64,000 nt of DNA from contig LR746265.1 of assembly GCA_902729315.2 (NCBI GenBank), positions 8,799,392 through 8,863,391 of the forward strand, read 5' to 3'. Positions 1 through 10,689 of the stretch are shown here, piece after piece. A program made the translations under genes and the position numbers. The notes under the pieces are model-generated. The model ran no database searches, was not told the origin of the DNA, and saw only the letters and a program-made list of their open reading frames with translations. The stretch's first letter is position 1, and each line of letters begins with the position of its first letter. The stretch comes from Spirodela intermedia. Lineage: Eukaryota; Streptophyta; Magnoliopsida; Alismatales; Araceae.

Positions 1-129
1 GTGGAAGGGGAGTGATGCACATGTGTCCCCTATTAGTCCGTCTTTAGCTGCTCAAGCCCTTGCTCACGATTCTGCCTATCTATGCTTCCAACCTGTTTGT
101 GGGCTTGACTAGGTGGCATGTTTTCTCTT
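1..129 (-). repeat. Truncated 5' half of an LTR, reverse orientation
   Basis: Matches the reverse-oriented LTR half seen complete at 21739-22152 and 58608-59019. Here it stops at about 129 and jumps to sequence that lies about 265 bp further on in copy B (about 22206), so the TGATAAG terminus is lost. The window cuts it on the left. Confidence 0.7.
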
Positions 130-1104
130 GACTAAGGATCAAGAGAATAGATTACTTGATGTACTTAGGACATAGAGAGAGGTGATTGGCTGGTCTCTAG
201 TAGATATTTGAGGACTTGATCTATTTGTGTGTATGCACATATTTTATCATGAGGAGAACTATCATTTCATTTTATGCATTTCCCTACTAGCTTTTGTTTC
301 AAACATATTTTATTGGTTGAGTGCTTTAGCTAGAACTATTCAGGGGCAATAGTATAGTAGATGGGGCATAAAAATCAGAATTTTCTTCTCTTTTCCCTTC
401 TCTCACATGCATTAAAAACAATGCAAGACTCAAGTAGGGAGGAGGTTATCTCTTCCTTCATTTGCATGCATTAGAAATAATGCATCATTCAAGTAGAGGG
501 GAGAACAAAAAAATTCAAAAATGTTGTGAATATTTTAAAACTTCTGCTGCATTGATTATTTGCACAAACACGTATGCTTAAACGAACAAAGCCTAATGCT
601 CCTTTAAAAGGGTAAGTCAATTAGAAAAGTTTACCTTCTCTAGATTAGGGGTATGGATCTCATGAAAAAAAGATAGGTGAATTCTTTACCATGATCATTA
701 TTCTTTGAAGTATGGAGTTTTAGGTTGTATTCATGGGTATGTGGTGTGATAATAAACGGCTAATGATAGTATATTGTGGATGAAAACGATTGAACTAGAT
801 CATCTTAGTCTAGTTATTATGTTGTGGTTGATAAGTCTTCATTATCTGTATTTACCTTATATTTATCAATATTTAGTGCATAAAATTAACAGAAATAATA
901 CATGTTACATTTAATTCGTATGCATTCAGATCATTCATACATAAACATGTATTTTAATATTTTAAAAATTATTTTAAGATAATTAATTTTAAATAATTAT
1001 GCATGAAATATTTTTTATGTGAGTTTTAGGATTTTCTAAATTTTATCCTGGATTTTTTGAAATTTTCTAGAATTTCTCATAATTTCTAAGAGGTTTTGAT
1101 ATAA
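130..1104 (+). mobile_element. Retroelement 3' spacer plus LTR-like start upstream of kinase copy A
   Basis: Non-coding. At about 415-515 it has two neighbouring motifs of the form 'aatgca...tcaagta' followed by a G-rich run, resembling the post-pol spacer and purine tracts of Athila/Tat-type Ty3 elements. At 829 an LTR-like start (TGATAAGTCTTCATTATC) shares its first 18 bases with the other LTRs here and then diverges. No 3' end of this LTR is seen; it runs into the kinase promoter. The same arrangement recurs at 16.5-17.35, 22.2-23.2, 46.9-47.85 and 59.1-60.4 kb. Confidence 0.55.
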
Positions 1105-1136
1105 ATGTCTAAAATAAAAGAAAATCAGAATGAGTT

Positions 1137-1270
1137 GGGCTGGGCCGAGCCAAGTGACCCAATGGGCCGGAATATTCAGAGGCTAAAAGTTAAACCATCA
1201 ACAGGTCGACAGTGGAAGCAGAACCGACGAGTTGGCATGACACTTAAGCAGATGTGGGACACGTGGCCCA
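1137..1270 (+). promoter_or_regulatory. Putative promoter of kinase copy A (site II elements, G-box)
   Basis: Two TGGGCC site II-type motifs (1141-1146, 1163-1168) and a CACGTG G-box (1260-1265) sit just upstream of a CT-rich, GC-rich leader. Such motifs are common in plant promoters. No convincing TATA box is placed. The region is nearly identical in all four copies. Confidence 0.45.
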
Positions 1271-1299
1271 CACGGGTTCGACGACATTTCAACGGACAT

Positions 1300-2385
1300 C
1301 GTGAACAGAAATTGGCACAATTTACGTCAGACCTCAAAGAGAAATGTAATTGGAGATCCGTACCTAATGGCAGAACGTGAAAGAAGAGCGGGTGATAGAG
1401 TAAGGCTGTCATTGATCTCTCTTTCTTTCGCGCCTTTTCTCGCTCCCTTTGTCTGTCTGCTCTCTCTCACTCTATCTTGCTCTCGCTTTCTTTCTGTGGA
1501 TGCGTCCTCGCTCTACGAAGCACGGCGGAGTTCGGACAGCCTGCCGCCTTCTCCTCTCCTCTCCGTCGAGTTCTTCTGGAACCCTTTCTCGTGCGCGAAT
1601 CCGGAGGAAGAGTGGGAGGCCGCATCCGGCGGAGGAGTCCACCGCCGAAGACGCCGAGGTCACGGTCGGCGCCGCCTCACGGAGAGGTCGTACGTTCCCA
1701 GGCTTCTGCTTCCCTGAAAGGCCGCTCCGGGTATGTTCTAGTGCCGTCTTTCGACGAATTCTCGCCTTTCGTTGATTCGGGGGTTATGTTCTAGTGCCGT
1801 CTTTCGATGGGTTCGTGATTTTCTGTGTCGGGGGCATCTTCTTGTGGACTCTTTGGATGGGATCTTTATTTTCTTTGATTTGGACTTTCGGTTGCCTGCG
1901 GTGGTGCGGGTGGTGCGAGATTGCTGAAGAAAGCTCTGGCTTTCCTCCTTCCTCTTATTTATTTACCTTCTTCCGATTTGTTTTGCCGCTTCGTTGCTGA
2001 TTCGATTTGATGTTTGGTCTGGGTAGGGGGATCTATCTTCTTCTTTAGACTTCCATCCGATTGCTCTTTGGGGACGGATGAGTGTTACCGTCTGGAGGAG
2101 AAAAGATTATTTCAGCAAGGTTTATCGATTGACGGTGACGGGTGAGCGTGTTGAATCAAGGGGCACATTCGATTTTCAGATCGCTGAGCGATCGACCAGT
2201 TTCTGGAGAAGAACCCGGTGATTTCCGGCAGGAAACAACACCCTCCGTACCTGCAGCTCTCCCGAGCGTTATTCCCCACCCAGAAAAACCATCAGAACTT
2301 GGTGGCGGGCTGTCCTGTTGAGAAAGCAGCTGGAATCGAGGGAGGAAGTGTGGACGAGGTTGTCGGGCTACAGGAGGAAGCGAGG
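1300..2385 (+). other. 5' leader of kinase copy A with predicted intron and decayed N-terminal coding
   Basis: A CT-rich then GC-rich exon ends at 1730 before a GTATGT donor. The acceptor TTTTCAG ends at 2179, giving a 449-bp predicted intron. One open frame (RIRRRSPPPK-type basic and proline-rich) crosses this splice in phase and stops at TGA 2319-2321. The frame that joins the kinase is a different one: from about 2320 it reads EKAAGIEGGSVDEVVG, which resembles the family's N-terminal segment, but it has an in-frame TGA at 2185 and no upstream ATG. This looks like an old +1 frameshift near 2290-2320, shared by all four copies. The long overlapping open frames here are GC-rich chance frames. 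Confidence 0.5.
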
Positions 2386-3871
2386 ATGTCTCCCATCCCG
2401 GATCGGGTACATGCTTCGACGTCCCTCATTCCTTTCCTTGACGGCGACTGTAGAGAGCTTTCTCTCTCCATCCCAAAGCACATCACATCTTGACAATAGG
2501 AATGTCCTATCCAAAATCGACAGGTGCAGGTCGGAAATTCTCCATTATACAAGGTAGAGAGAATGTTGGGTGCAGGAGGTTTTGGGCTGGTCTACATTGG
2601 ACGAAGGGTGGCTGGTGGATCTCAGGGCAATGGGCCCAATGCCTTTAAGGTTTAGTTTCAACCTCCCATCACTCCTGCCAAGGGAATCTTTAAATACTGC
2701 TGTTTTATGTTGTCTCTTTCATTTTCCTGCGGTGGGTGTAGGTAGCACTGAAGTTTGAGCATAGAAATAGCACGGGTTGCAGATTTGGCCCCCCATATGA
2801 ATGGCAAGTTTATGAGTAAGAAGACACCCCCTACTGCTCTAATTTATTACGTATTGTGTCGATCTAAAACTACGTTCTTCATCTGACTTTGTGAATATGG
2901 TTTTAGCCATCTCAAGGGATGCTATGGATTGCCTAGGGTGCACTACAAGGGCCGCCAAGGAGATTATTTCATCATGGTTGGCGTAGAGTCTTTCATTTTA
3001 TTGTTTCCTCGAATGATGTTTTTTATTGAAAGCTAATTATGATATTGTTGATGATGATTGCTGCAGATCATGGACATCCTTGGACCAAGTCTCCTGGATG
3101 TGTTCATATCCATTGGGCAAGTGTAAGAAAATAATCTTGACTTCATATTCAAAGTCAATATTCTGTTGAGAATTGTGCTATTGAGTTTGACTAACTCCTT
3201 GGACAGAATGCCACCAAATATGGTGGCTTGTATTGCTGTGGAGGCAATATCCATCCTTGAGAAGCTACACCAAAAAGGGTACGTATGGCTTTGTGGCAGT
3301 GTGATATTTTTTCAATTAAATTTTTGCAAAGGTCACAGTAATCAATTCATTGCTCCCTTGTGCACTCCCCTCCCTCCCTCCACCCACACAAAAAAAAAAA
3401 CATGCCAGGTTTGTGCATGGAGACGTCAAGCCAGAGAATTTATTGTTGGGTAAACCCGGAAGCTCAGGGGAGAAGAAGCTTTTTCTCATCGACTTTGGGC
3501 TGGGTATGTTGCTGCATTCCAATCACTTCTTGTTTTCACCTTTCGCACCTATTGATTTTAGAGTAGGGTTTGTTTTTCCAAGTATATAAACAAATTCGTC
3601 TTAATTGAGAAGTCCCTGTCTGTATCACCATTCGGATTGATGCAATTTTGAAGGTGGTTGCAAACATGACATCAGTAAAATTACCTTGCATATTTTTATT
3701 TTATGTCATATGGTTTTATCTCTTTTTCAAGGCTCTATCATCTGTTGTTAAATAGGCTGACCATGTTTCCAACAGGTTCACCAAAAACATGGAAGATTGC
3801 AGGTAAATAATGAAGAAGATGAGTGTCATAGAAAGAAACGGATAAAATGTTTGATTGATGACAGACCATGA
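2386..3871 (+). pseudogene. CK1-like (MLK-type) kinase copy A, exons 8-10 deleted
   Basis: Exons at 2386-2406, 2524-2649, 2742-2815, 2907-2976, 3067-3122, 3207-3278 and 3409-3503 have consistent GT/AG borders and phases. They encode the glycine loop GAGGFG, the VALK lysine, HGDVKPEN and DFG. The following exons, carrying the [11 protein letters not shown] and SRRDDLES region and most of the next exon, are absent. Position 3627 joins directly to the last 26 nt of exon 10 (3628-3653). Compared with copy B (25721-26367) this is a 647-bp deletion. The last exon (3776-3871) remains and has a His where copy B has Arg in KRGR. Without the substrate-binding lobe a working kinase is unlikely. The family phosphorylates proteins such as histone H3 in plants; no activity is inferred here. 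Confidence 0.85.
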
Positions 3872-5431
3872 CCATGTACATGTAAGAATATAAATAAAAT
3901 CTGTAAAGTGCCAATTGAGAAAACATAAATCTCATGACTAAATTATTTATTATTATTGTTCTTATTTATTCATAAAGAAAACGATAGTTTAAAAGCCTCA
4001 TATTAAGGGCATGAATATAATACTTTTTAAATGTAATCATAACTATTGATAAAGGTGTGTAATTAATATTTATCCAAAAAGAGAAACTATATCAATCAAT
4101 GATAATAATACAAGACAATCATTTAGAGGGTGTGAGTATAAGTAGATATTTATATCATAGTTACTCTTGCTAGGAATATGTATCATTTATTGCCAACATT
4201 TAAACTTTAGAAATGTTTTGTACCTACTATCTATTCACCTTGGAAATTGCACCACTTTGGACGTAACCTATTGAGTACAGGAATATAATATGTTTAAGTA
4301 CATTCACACTTACAAATTATCAAAAATAATTATTAGACCGATAAATGTAAATTTTATGCATAAATAATGAATATTACTTTTTTATAAGAAAGCTGGCACA
4401 TAAAAATACAGTATTAAAGGGAAGAAATCTAATATTATTTCATACAATCATAATGATTAGTTGCAATGAATAATTACTATAGTTTACCAAAATGAAAATT
4501 TTATCAGTAAATAAATGAACACTACAAGTATTGGATTAAATGGCACGAATTTGATAGTTTAGGTTATATTTATAATTACTAATCACTATGATTAAATATT
4601 ATTTATTAGAATATGTAAAGTTATGAAGAAATAAGAATTATGTATTGGAAGCTTATGTGTCCACCAAAGGACACACATCCACCCCATAATGTGTTTAGAA
4701 CCACATGTAGTCCAAAACTGAAAGTAATGTAATGTCGTAATTGGTTCCCATCATAGTAAAAGTATGATTTCTTTAGTGATGATCTAAAAATTAAGAGACA
4801 TCTAGATTCATAGAAGATTGGGTAGATAAAGAGGAGTTTGAAATAAAAGTCACATAGCTATGCTTTGTAATGTTTTCAATTTGAAAAGCATATCTTGACA
4901 AAGTTAAATCTTATATGATTCACATGGGTGAATGTCATCGTATATACTTTTTATACATTGCACCCTCTAGATGTTTTCCTAAACTTGAAGCAAAATGTAC
5001 CCATCGTCAAATCTTGATTCATTCCATTGATGAGTGGAAAATAAATTTCTTGTCTAAGGTAGAACTTTTAGTATAAGTAGGAAAGTTATTGTATTAACAA
5101 GTGTGCCGACCATCACATTTATGAGGATGATGAATTAATCATGGAAACTATTTATTGAAAAAAATTATTATCTATTTTGACTGTAGTCTAATGTAAAATT
5201 GTAATTAAGAGTTACATAATTCTATATGCGACCCCTATTAAATGTTTTTGAGCCAAATCTATATTGTATATAAATTTGTATATAGTTTTACACATATAAA
5301 ATGAGATTTTTGCCTTTTTAAGAGTACACGTATAATATTTTTAAGTAAATTGATAATATTTTCAAGTACAATATTTTTACCTTTATTATTTGTTAATATA
5401 ATGTCTTTTTTTGTCATAATAGGAAACCACT
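3872..5431 (+). other. AT-rich 3' flank of kinase copy A
   Basis: No coding sequence is seen. It is about 98 percent alike by eye to 26612-28173 and to the reverse of 41893-43457. It holds a small hairpin (TGTGTCC / GGACACA, 4656-4675). The family's C-terminal extension is not encoded here. Confidence 0.7.
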
Positions 5432-7167
5432 AATAAGTTTTCATTATCATGACTTACTAATTAGTAAATAATATATTTTTAACCTTAACTCATGATAAAT
5501 AGACTTATATTTCTGTTAAATTATGAAAAATAGTTTTCAATTGATTAATGTGATTTTTTTAGCTAATTAGATAAGTTTTTTATGTATTTATATGATTTTT
5601 ATAATTCTATTTTTTGAGATAAATCAAGAAAAAGAAATTAAAATAAAAATATAGCAAAAAGTGGAGACCCGTCAGCCAACTGAGCCTGCAAGTAGGTCAG
5701 AAGCGTAGTTGGGGGGACCACAAGCAAGGGCTTGGGTGACTAGGACCAATGGAGACATGTGTGCACCACTCCCCTTCCACGTCACCGGTGGCCAGCCAAG
5801 TTTGAGGCAAGGAGTGGTTGTACATGTGAGAGAAAAGTACTTATTACTTGTAAATGTGATATTACTATATATTTGCTTAAAACTTTGGCACACAAGTGAT
5901 GTGAGACGAAACCCACATCACACCTTCCATTGAAAAGCTTTGAAGATTTTAATACTTAAATTACTTCTTAATTATAATAGAGATATACTATGACGATGTC
6001 ACTTGATAAGAGCATTAGAGTACTTATTTCAATCTCTCTCATGCAGGCGGGCAATATGTATGGGTTCGAATCCTCCTAGAGCCCAATGAAGGATTATCTC
6101 GACTTTCCTATAGACCACCAGTGAAGGATTAAGCCACTAAAATTGTTAGATCATTGGCAAAAAACTTGTCAACATAATTTTCAAAGCATTGTTACTAAAA
6201 TTGCTGAAAATGATTTGCAATAAAAAGATCACGAATTCATTGAGTAAATCATCTTTGATTGATAGATGAACAAGCCATTGTCGAGAAGAGGACAATCTGT
6301 CCTGAGATGAGTCACCACCTCTTGAAAGCATACTAGATACAATGAAGAGCCTCCTCTTGCTGCACAAACTTAAGGATGAAGTTCCTTAACATATGTCCCA
6401 CCTCCATCTAACTTCTCTCCGTCAGGTGACAGCCGCTAAAGAGTCACAAAGTCGTCATTTTTTAGCTCTGCTAAGTGACAGCTGCCAGAGACAATTTGAT
6501 GACCCATTTCATTGATTTCTAGACTTTGCATGGATATCTAGAGATTGCCCACATTGTCCTTGTCCAAGGAGAGCCTTTGAAGCCATGGACTACATGACAA
6601 TCTTCTCAAATACTTAGAATTCTCGTGCATCATCGACACATTGCCGCCGTGACGTTGGAACTTTATTTTTCTACTTTCAACTTAATTTCTACTTCATTTA
6701 GTAATAATTTATATAATTTAAATTTACCAAGCTATATTTGATTCAATTACAATTCTTTCACTTTTTACAGATCTTAATTTGATCAATTAGATCATTTCTA
6801 ACTACTTACACAAGAATCACTAGGTAGAACTTTATTTCTATTTGATTCGCATTCGTCGGGCACTGACGTCATCTTAACATCTGCTCCCTTATTTTCTTTT
6901 TTCACGAATTGAAGTATATTTTATTTTTATTTCTCAATGTAAAATTCATAAAAAAATATATTCTTTGACAAAAATACTAAAAGTTACCTAGTATTATATT
7001 ACATCTCTATGATTGACTTGGAAAATTACCACTATTTTTGTAAATTTGATTGAATTGTAATTGATATATTTGTTCAGAAATACTTTTAAATATCTAAAAA
7101 TTAGTGTATTCTAGTTTTATAATTTTTAAATTTACGTGATTTACAATACAACGACTAAGTCATGTCA
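5432..7167 (+). mobile_element. Ty3/gypsy-type LTR downstream of copy A
   Basis: Runs from TAATAAG (a mutated TGATAAG) to ACTAAGTCATGTCA. The flanks (5427-5431 accac, 7168-7172 aaaag) do not form a target duplication, so the two sides come from different events. It contains the unoccupied CTTGT target (5847-5851) that holds a solo LTR in the B paralogue, and a B-box-like GGTTCGAATCC at 6063-6073. Confidence 0.8.
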
Positions 7168-7605
7168 AAAAGTTTTTCACCTTCCTATAGAGATTAAACA
7201 TAAGGCTTATTAGGTTATAAAGAATCTTAATCTTTCTTTAGACCCCATAGGTAAGCATCGTATGTTGCAATTGCAAGAGCTTCAAGAACTACCCAATGAG
7301 ATGTACGAGAAATCTCTGATTTACAAAGCAAAAATGAAGGCTTTTTATAACATGAAGGAGAGCCGAAAGAGCTTTCATGAGCATCAAAAAGATTGGTTTT
7401 ACAATTCTTGATTGAAACTATTCCTCAAGAAATTAAAATCTAGATGGGATGGACCATACCTTGTGATTAAAGTTTTTGACTATAGTGCAGTATTAATTAC
7501 AGAATTGAAAACTGGTGAAAATTTTAATGTGAATGGGCAAAGATCAAAACCTTATTTAGAAACGAACCCTCCTTCTTTACCCATTTCCACTCAAATTATA
7601 TGATC
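7168..7605 (+). pseudogene. Integrase C-terminal fragment, Athila/Tat-type Ty3 element
   Basis: Immediately after the LTR, a frame reads KVFHLP, then LQLQELQELPNEMYEKS, then KSRWDGPYLVIKVF and NGQRSKPYLE. These are typical of the integrase C-terminus in plant Ty3/gypsy polyproteins, where SRW-GP is followed by a short beta-barrel and QRLKPYLE. The frame has a stop at TAT-TAG near 7215 and a nonsense codon at 7409-7411 (TGA where other copies have AGA). The N-terminal zinc-binding and DDE core regions, and all of RT and RNase H, are absent. It is a relic, not an active enzyme. Confidence 0.8.
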
Positions 7606-8280
7606 CATCCATTGAACCTCAATCTTCTTAGAACTTCCCCTCCATGATGTACTCTAAGATGGCATAGCTTTCTTTTTTATTATTTTTCTCTATCCTTTGA
7701 TGTTTTTCTTGAGTTTTTATTAAGCGAATAGATCCAGCGTTCTTCTAGAGGAAGTGCATATCATGACACGGATTAATACAAAAGAAAATCAGAAGGATGA
7801 AGAGTGAAAATCGATTTGCACATTTAATGCTTTCTCCTTTTTCTCTTATATAGATGCATTGAGGACAATGCAAATGGTTGTTTGGGGGGGAAGAATAAAT
7901 GCATGAGGGTGAATACATGAGACTACATCAAGTGCTATAATGCTTATAACTAAATGATGAAGTTCATCATCTTTCATGGTGCATATAACCCACACTCTGA
8001 AATTGAGAAAATCTACTTTGATCTTCTGTCGGATTTATGTTATGAATTCTTATTATTAAGTATGAGTAGTAAATTGAATCCTTCTCTTTCTTCATTAGTA
8101 GTCGATTGAAAAGTTTTCAAATTAGTTGACGCTTTTACAAATCATTAATCATGATTAAACTTGAGACAAAAGGATAGAACATGGTAAAGATTACACTAGA
8201 AAAAATAAAATAGAAATCGTAGTAGCACCTTAGCTGATTTCGTGGGGCTTCCACATGTGAAATTAGGATCAACAAGGCTT
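7606..8280 (+). mobile_element. Post-pol non-coding region of the integrase-bearing element
   Basis: No coding sequence. It carries the 'attgaggacaatg' motif followed by a G8 run (about 7858-7895) that is common downstream of pol in Athila/Tat elements. Copies lie at 32070-32740 (+) and 39060-39736 (-). Confidence 0.6.
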
Positions 8281-8813
8281 GCAAAATACTTGTAATGATT
8301 CTTCTAGCTTTTACAGATCTTAATTTGACTAATTAAATCATCTATAATCATTTATGTAAAAATCACTAGGCAAAACTCTATTTCTGCCCAGTCACATTCA
8401 TTAGGTGCTGACATCATCTTGACATCTACACCTTTATTTCCCTTTTTCACAAATTTTAAATATATTTTATTTTCTTTTTTTAGTTTAAAATTCATAAAAA
8501 ATCATATTCCTTGAGAACATTTCTGAAATATTACCTGATATTATATTATATCCTTATAATTGACCTAGAAAATATCCACTATTTTTAGAACTTTGATTAA
8601 ACTATAATTGATATAATTATTCAAAAATACTTCTAAATATCTAAAAATTAGTATTTTCTAGTTTTATAAATTTAAAATTTCTGTGGTTAATTAAACAAGG
8701 GATATTTTAGGTATTAAAATTATTAAAAGTTTTCAGAGGCTATGACCTCAGGTTTAGTCCCACATTGATTATATGCCGAGTTTTGAGATTGATGTATAGT
8801 AATACTAGACTTG
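8281..8813 (+). repeat. Rearranged LTR fragments meeting end to end
   Basis: 8281-8690 reads like the 3' half of an LTR in + orientation (from 'cttttacagatcttaattt'). 8690-8813 reads like the middle of an LTR in - orientation and continues, after the inserted element, at 16066. The same pair occurs at 32741-33255, 38522-39059 (inverted) and, broken, at 57955-58607. Confidence 0.6.
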
Positions 8814-8818
8814 ATAAT

Positions 8819-10473
8819 TGATAAGTTTTCATTATCATGAGTTAATAATTAGTAAATAATATGGTTTTAGTCTTAACTCATGATAAATAGACTTATATTT
8901 GTGTTAAAGTGTGAAAAGTAGTTTTCAGTTAATTAATGTGGATTATTGGGTAATTATGTGATTTTATTTGATTTTATATGATTTTTACATTCTTACTTTA
9001 GAGATAAATAAAGAAAAATAAATTAAAATAAAAAGAAGATAAATTGGGGGAACCCACTGGCCAGCCGAGCTTGCAAGCGGGTCAAAAGCACAGTTGGGGA
9101 GTAGCCACGAGCAAGGACTCAAGTGGCTTGGACTAATTGGGCACGTGTGCACCACCCCCCTTCCTCATCACTGGTGGCCAGCCAATTGTGGGGCAAGGAG
9201 TGGTTGTACATGCACGAGAAAGGGACTTCATCGAAAATGTAGTATTACTATATATTCACTAGAAATTTTGGCACACAATAGATGTAAGACTTTTTTAACT
9301 CGCATCACACCTCCTCAGAAAGGGCAAGGGGGGGGAGAATCAGTGCAAGTTCGAATCTTCCTAAAACCAAAATTCATATTTTGTTTATGTAATTATCGCG
9401 ACTTTCTTGCAGATCACTAGTGAAGGATTAAGCAACCATAATCGCTGGATCATCGACAAAAATCTCGTCAACGTAATTCGCGGAGCATTGTTACAAAAAT
9501 TGTTGAACGATTCGCAATAAAAGGATCGTGAATCTATCAAACAACTCATCTCCGATTGATCAACGAACAAGCCATCGTCGGAAAGAGGACAATCCACCAG
9601 GAGACGAGTCACCACTTCTTAAGAGCAGACCAGATGCGATGAAGAGCCTCCTCTTGTTGCGCAGACCTGAGGATGAAGCTTCCTAACATGTGCCCCACCT
9701 CCATCCAACTCCTCTCTGTCGGGTGATAGCCGTCAAAGAGCTGCAAAGTCACCATTTTTCTATTTTACCGGGTGATAGCTGTTGGAGATGATTCAATTCG
9801 ACAACTGATTTTATTGATCTCTAGACTTTGTAAGGAGATCTAGAGATTGAGCACGTCATCTTTATCCAAGGAGAGCCTTCAAGGCTATGGACACTACACG
9901 ACGATCCTCTTGAACACTCAAGATTCTAGTGCATCTCCGATGCATTGCTGTCGTGACACCGGAACTTTGTTTTCCTACTTTCAACTTAATTTTTATTTCA
10001 TTTAGTGATAATTTGTTGATTTTAAATTTACCAAGATATACTTCATTTTATTACGATTCTTCTAAATTTTATAGATCTTAATTTGATCAATTAAATCATC
10101 TATAATCGCTTACGTAAGAATTGCTGAGCAGAACTCTATTTTTGTCTGATTTGCATTCGCCGGGCGTTGATGTGATCTTGACGTCCACACCCTTATTTCT
10201 TTTTTTCATAAATTTTAAATATATTTCCTTTTTATTCACAAGTATAAAATTCATAGAAAATAGTATTCTTTGAAGACAATTTTGAATAATTACTAGATAT
10301 TCTATTACATCCCTCTGATCGACCTAGAAAATTACTACTATTTTTAGAAGTTTTATTGAATTATAATTGATATATTTATTTAGAAATACTTCTAAATATC
10401 TGAAAATTTGTATTTTTTAGTTTTATAAATTTTAAAGTTGCGTGATTTATAGTACAATGATTAAGTCGCATCA
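8819..10473 (+). mobile_element. 5' LTR of E1
   Basis: Starts TGATAAGTTTTCATTATCAT and ends GATTAAGTCGCATCA; 1655 bp. Open frames inside it are fortuitous. A PBS-like sequence follows at once. Confidence 0.85.
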
Positions 10474-10478
10474 AATTT

Positions 10479-10497
10479 TGGTACCATTTTCGAGGAT
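10479..10497 (+). other. Decayed primer-binding site, tRNA-Asp-like
   Basis: TGGTACCATTTTCGAGGAT follows the LTR by 5 bases. It resembles the TGGCGCCGTTGCCGGGG type complementary to the 3' end of plant tRNA-Asp, used by Athila-like elements. Most differences are C-to-T or G-to-A, as expected of methylated, silenced DNA. The copy near 56294-56309 (reverse) is closer to the canonical form. Confidence 0.55.
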
Positions 10498-10689
10498 ATA
10501 TTGCATAATATTTAATATTTTTCTATTTTTCTCTTAGAGTACATAAAAAAAGTTAACTCTTATTTTATTTTCTTTTTGTTGATTTTTATTTTTTTTAAAA
10601 GAAACGAAGAGAAGCAAGGCAAGGATTAAAGCATATTGAAGGAGGGTAACAATTACTAAACTTTTTTTTCTCAATTTTATTGATTTTTT

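Noticed and set aside
1301-1794. Three overlapping open frames of 105-138 codons in the GC-rich leader, repeated in all copies
   Set aside because: They lack ATG starts, overlap each other in different frames, match no family and follow from high GC. One may be a decayed N-terminal exon and is described within the leader instead.
3738-3935. 65-codon antisense frame over the last kinase exon, present in all copies
   Set aside because: A shadow of the conserved exon and its 3' flank on the other strand.
6063-6073. A tRNA gene suggested by GGTTCGAATCC
   Set aside because: No acceptor stem or full cloverleaf can be drawn by eye; kept only as a finding about a tRNA-like module.
9094-9615. Open frames of 76-108 codons inside LTRs (also at about 20800-21080, 34758-35553, 57036-57783)
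   Set aside because: LTRs are non-coding; frames differ between LTR copies and have no known domain.
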